Below are positions 61,241-64,000 of a stretch of 64,000 nt of DNA, piece after piece. Below the pieces are notes generated by a model, which saw only the letters and a program-made list of their open reading frames with translations, was not told the origin of the DNA and did no database searches. Both the position numbers and the translations under genes were made by a program. The stretch is from Gymnopus androsaceus JB14 (Eukaryota > Basidiomycota > Agaricomycetes > Agaricales > Omphalotaceae), in NCBI GenBank assembly GCA_009733575.1, contig ML769471.1:62001-126000 (forward strand), in the 5' to 3' direction. Each line of letters begins with the position of its first letter. Position 1 is the first letter of the stretch.

Positions 61241-62895
61241 ATGTCTTCAGTCCCAGAGTTGCCTTTGAGGAACGAGTTTTTACTGCCAACCAACGGTGAT
61301 GTTGGCGCTAATCGATTGCTGAATGGTAAGCGTCCTTTTCAGTCTTGGAATAGCTTTATTCACTCTCGTTCCGCAGAAAGCACTAAGCCATGTACTTACC
61401 TGTGTGGAAATTCCCTTGGACTCATGAGCAAACGATCGAAGGAGTTGATAGAAGAAGAGATGAACGTGTGGGCGACAAGGTGTGTTCTTTTTGTTCACGC
61501 CCCAGCCTGCCATTCAATGGATACGCAGAGGAGTCGTTGGCCATTTCGATCACCCCCACAAGAGAGAATGGGTTGCACTTGCCGACCAAGCTGAACCGTA
61601 CTTTGCTGAGATTGTCGGTCAGTTTGAAAGCTCTCCAGTCGCTTGATACAGTTAAAACTCGACTCTAGGCGCGAAGGAAAAAGAGGTGGCTTGCATGAGC
61701 ACCTTGACGACCAATCTTCACCTAATGATGGACTCGTTTTACAAACCCACAGCAGAACGTTACAAGATTCTATGCGAAGCCAAAGCATTTCCCTCGGATC
61801 AGGTTTGTAGAATCTGATATCGTAAATTTACTGCCCTTAACTCTGTTCTAGTACGCGTTCGCCTCTCAAGCACAGGCTCATGGGCTCGATCCTGCGAAGG
61901 TTATTTTAGAGGTCTCACCTAGACCCGGTGAATTCTATCTTCGCGAGGAAGACATTCTTGCTATTATCCAGAGCGAGGGCTCTTCTATCGCCCTAGTCAT
62001 CTTCAGCGGTGTCCAATACTATACCGGTCAGTGGTTCCCAATGGAGATCATTACCAGGAAGGCCAAGGAGCAGGTACGGAGGATTTCTGTTTTTTGCTCT
62101 CCAAGCTGATTGAATACTTTGCCGGGTAGGGTTGCATCTGCGGCTGGGATCTCGCGCATGCAGTCGGAAATGTCCCGCTCTCGTTGCACGAATGGGATGT
62201 TGATTTCGCCGTATGGTGCACATACAAATACCTTAACTCGGGTCCTGGAGGTATCGCGGGTATTTACGTCCATGAAAAATGGAACGATTCTATGAGACCG
62301 AAGTAAGCTGGTTTCCTCCATTCTGATCAATGGTCTCCCGCTAATCGATCTATATCGCCTTGAAGGTATGCAGGTTGGTGGGGACACAACCCATCCACTC
62401 GATTTACCATGCCACGCAAATTTTCTCCAATCGAAGGTGCAAGCGGTTATCAGCAGTCCTAACCCGAACATTCTGGCTCTTGCTTCTCTTCTTGGTTCTC
62501 TTCAGACGTTCAAGAAGGCTGGTATGATGGCGCCCCTGAGAAAGCGATCTATCATGCTTACAGACTACTTGGAGAAACTGTTGTGGCAATCCAAGTATTT
62601 CGTTCCTGTCGGAGACATTGAACCAAAATATCAACAAGGTCATGGAAAGCCTGGATTTACAATCATTACTCCTCATGATTCAAAGGACCGAGGGGCTCAG
62701 TTATCGTTATTTTTTCTACCGATGGGAACAGGTGTTATGCAGAAGATTCTTGAATCTTTGCAAAGCCACGGTGTTATTGGGGACGAGAGACAGCCTGACG
62801 TGATACGCCTGGCCCCGGTACATTTGTACAACAACGAGGCTGACTGCGAGACGGCAGTCAAGTTTTTAGAGATTGCTTTCGATGAACTTGTTTGA
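61241..62895 (+). CDS. BNA5: Kynureninase (one frame break)
   Basis: PLP enzyme cleaving 3-hydroxykynurenine to 3-hydroxyanthranilate and alanine. Exons 61241-61325, 61377-61479, 61529-61617, 61669-61802, 61852-62073, 62130-62302, 62366-62895. Landmarks: [90 protein letters not shown] and the Schiff-base lysine in [19 protein letters not shown]. One extra base at about 62458-62461 (SGYQQS then [14 protein letters not shown]) creates a stop in the conserved frame. Without it the product is 444 aa, normal length. It ends 50 bp from the stop of the convergent formamidase. Confidence 0.93.
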
Positions 62896-62944
62896 ATTTT
62901 TTTAAAGTATAGATCGAAGTACGTCGTTTGTATTATACATCTAC

Positions 62945-63903
62945 TTATACATCAGCTTTGATAAAATCTGTTACAATGCGCAGATAAGTCTTCCCACTAA
63001 GGATAGCATCGTGCCCTTCGTCCAATTCCTCCGAGTTGATCAGGACGTGTTGGCATGCATTTCCACCGTACAGAATCCTCAAATGAGTAAACATCCTTTG
63101 GCTTTGCAGCAGGTTGATCAGAGTATCACCTTTGGAGTGAATTATAAGCCATCGCATGGTGTTCTGGTTTCGCAAGGAGAGACCGGTAGCATTGAACGCC
63201 GAATAAGTTGGATCTCCGAATGCTGCTTTTATAAACCAGTCGATGTAGTCTGGAAAGTCTTTGACCAGCTGGTCGATGTCATAAATTCCCTCGGAGCTAG
63301 AATTTGTTAGAGGACATGGGAAATCAACTCCAAGCACGTACAGGATAATGCCCTGTACCGCATCCAGGATCATAGATGGGGGCGTAAGCGTCGGAGAAAT
63401 GGAGGAGGAGTCGAGCAGAATCGAGGCCAACATATGAGCACTGCAGCTGTGACCTATTAGGTAGATCTTCGAAGGATCAAAGACTCGAGGCAAAATAGAG
63501 CTATTCGACGTGATATACACGAGAAATTCGAGTATGTCTTGAGCATGATCAGGATGGCGTATATCGTTCGTCCCGGTAGAAAGACGGTAATTGGGAACAG
63601 CGACAGGAAATGTAGTCGCGGAGACTAGATTGCGAGCCAGAGCAGAGTGATCAAGCTACAAAGGCGTTCTAAACGCGTTCAGGGATCATTACAAGAATGT
63701 TTACCTTGTCCTCACTATATGCATTCGGAGAAATGAGGAAGAAAGCCATGTCAGTGTAAATGAAAAACTTGCCTACGCCAAGCACCCCCGTGTACAAAGC
63801 AGAGTAGAGGAAGCGCTGAATAGTTCTGGTAGTAGAGGTCGAATTCACGAAGTGAATCGCGTTGAGGACCGTGATGATAAGCGATATCTCGGAGCTCATT
63901 CAT
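62945..63903 (-). CDS. BNA7: Kynurenine formamidase (arylformamidase)
   Basis: Alpha/beta hydrolase expected to convert N-formylkynurenine to kynurenine and formate. Exons 63773-63903, 63705-63714 (10 nt), 63342-63655 and 62945-63296; 807 nt, 268 aa. The start at 63903 reads MNELRDIAYHHGPQRDSL. The oxyanion motif CFVHGGAWRSEDKLDHSALA appears only when the first intron (63715-63772) is spliced with a GC-AG donor (GCAAGT). The nucleophile elbow is YLIGHSCSAHMLAS; later blocks are VQGII/SEGIYDIDQL and DEGHDAIL with the probable catalytic His. The third intron (63297-63341, 45 bp) is in frame. The location next to BNA5 and BNA4 strengthens the assignment; a related carbohydrate esterase is the alternative. 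Confidence 0.8.
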
Positions 63904-64000
63904 AGTGGAGGGGACAAGTCCTAGTGAGGTAGTAGATCTTTAGAAGAGGTATAAGGTAAGGAAGGGTTTGGCTGGGACTTGGTCTCGCGGGGGCGGGCAA

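Noticed and set aside
63669..63899. 76-codon alternative N-terminus for the formamidase
   Set aside because: This frame lacks the HGGAW motif. The overlapping frame from 63903 carries it and splices correctly.

Overview
This window looks like nuclear DNA of a mushroom-forming basidiomycete (Agaricomycetes). The evidence is structural: nearly every gene is cut by several 42-61 bp GT-AG introns, genes lie densely on both strands, and protein families such as a MARVEL-like four-helix protein with a Ser/Pro-rich tail, paired-cysteine zinc-cluster proteins and MYND-finger proteins are typical of agarics. The species is not identified. Exon borders were placed by hand from splice signals, frame continuity and family conservation. 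Summed exon lengths divide by three in the intact genes.

Layout: 1-12.4 kb is repeat-rich. It holds a degenerate copy of a segment that recurs at 11.98-12.36 kb, a zinc-cluster-like nuclear protein (2.9-4.8 kb, minus), and a decayed MYND-finger gene split by a 2.45 kb element with long terminal inverted repeats (7699-10149). From 13 kb on the window is mostly housekeeping: VPS33, a MARVEL-like membrane protein, a PP4 regulatory subunit 1-like HEAT protein, aspartate aminotransferase, a small AN1 zinc finger, and two head-to-head plasma-membrane syntaxin paralogues (27.1-30.1 kb). Next come an orphan gene with a minisatellite-filled intron, argininosuccinate lyase, a FAR-17a/AIG1 protein, a degenerate gene, a small secreted protein, a RhoGEF, a lysine methyltransferase, ATG15, guanine deaminase, SLD5, a Hal4/Sat4-type kinase, YOS9/OS-9 and an AT-hook protein.

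The right end (59.1-63.9 kb) is a three-gene kynurenine cluster: kynurenine 3-monooxygenase and kynureninase transcribed divergently from a 196 bp intergenic region, with an arylformamidase converging on kynureninase. Together they encode three consecutive steps from N-formylkynurenine to 3-hydroxyanthranilate.

A data-quality pattern runs through the window. At least nine conserved genes carry one or more apparent 1-2 base indels that break an otherwise continuous conserved frame (14 sites listed). Uncorrected sequencing indels are the simplest explanation, though decay of single genes such as ATG15 cannot be excluded.
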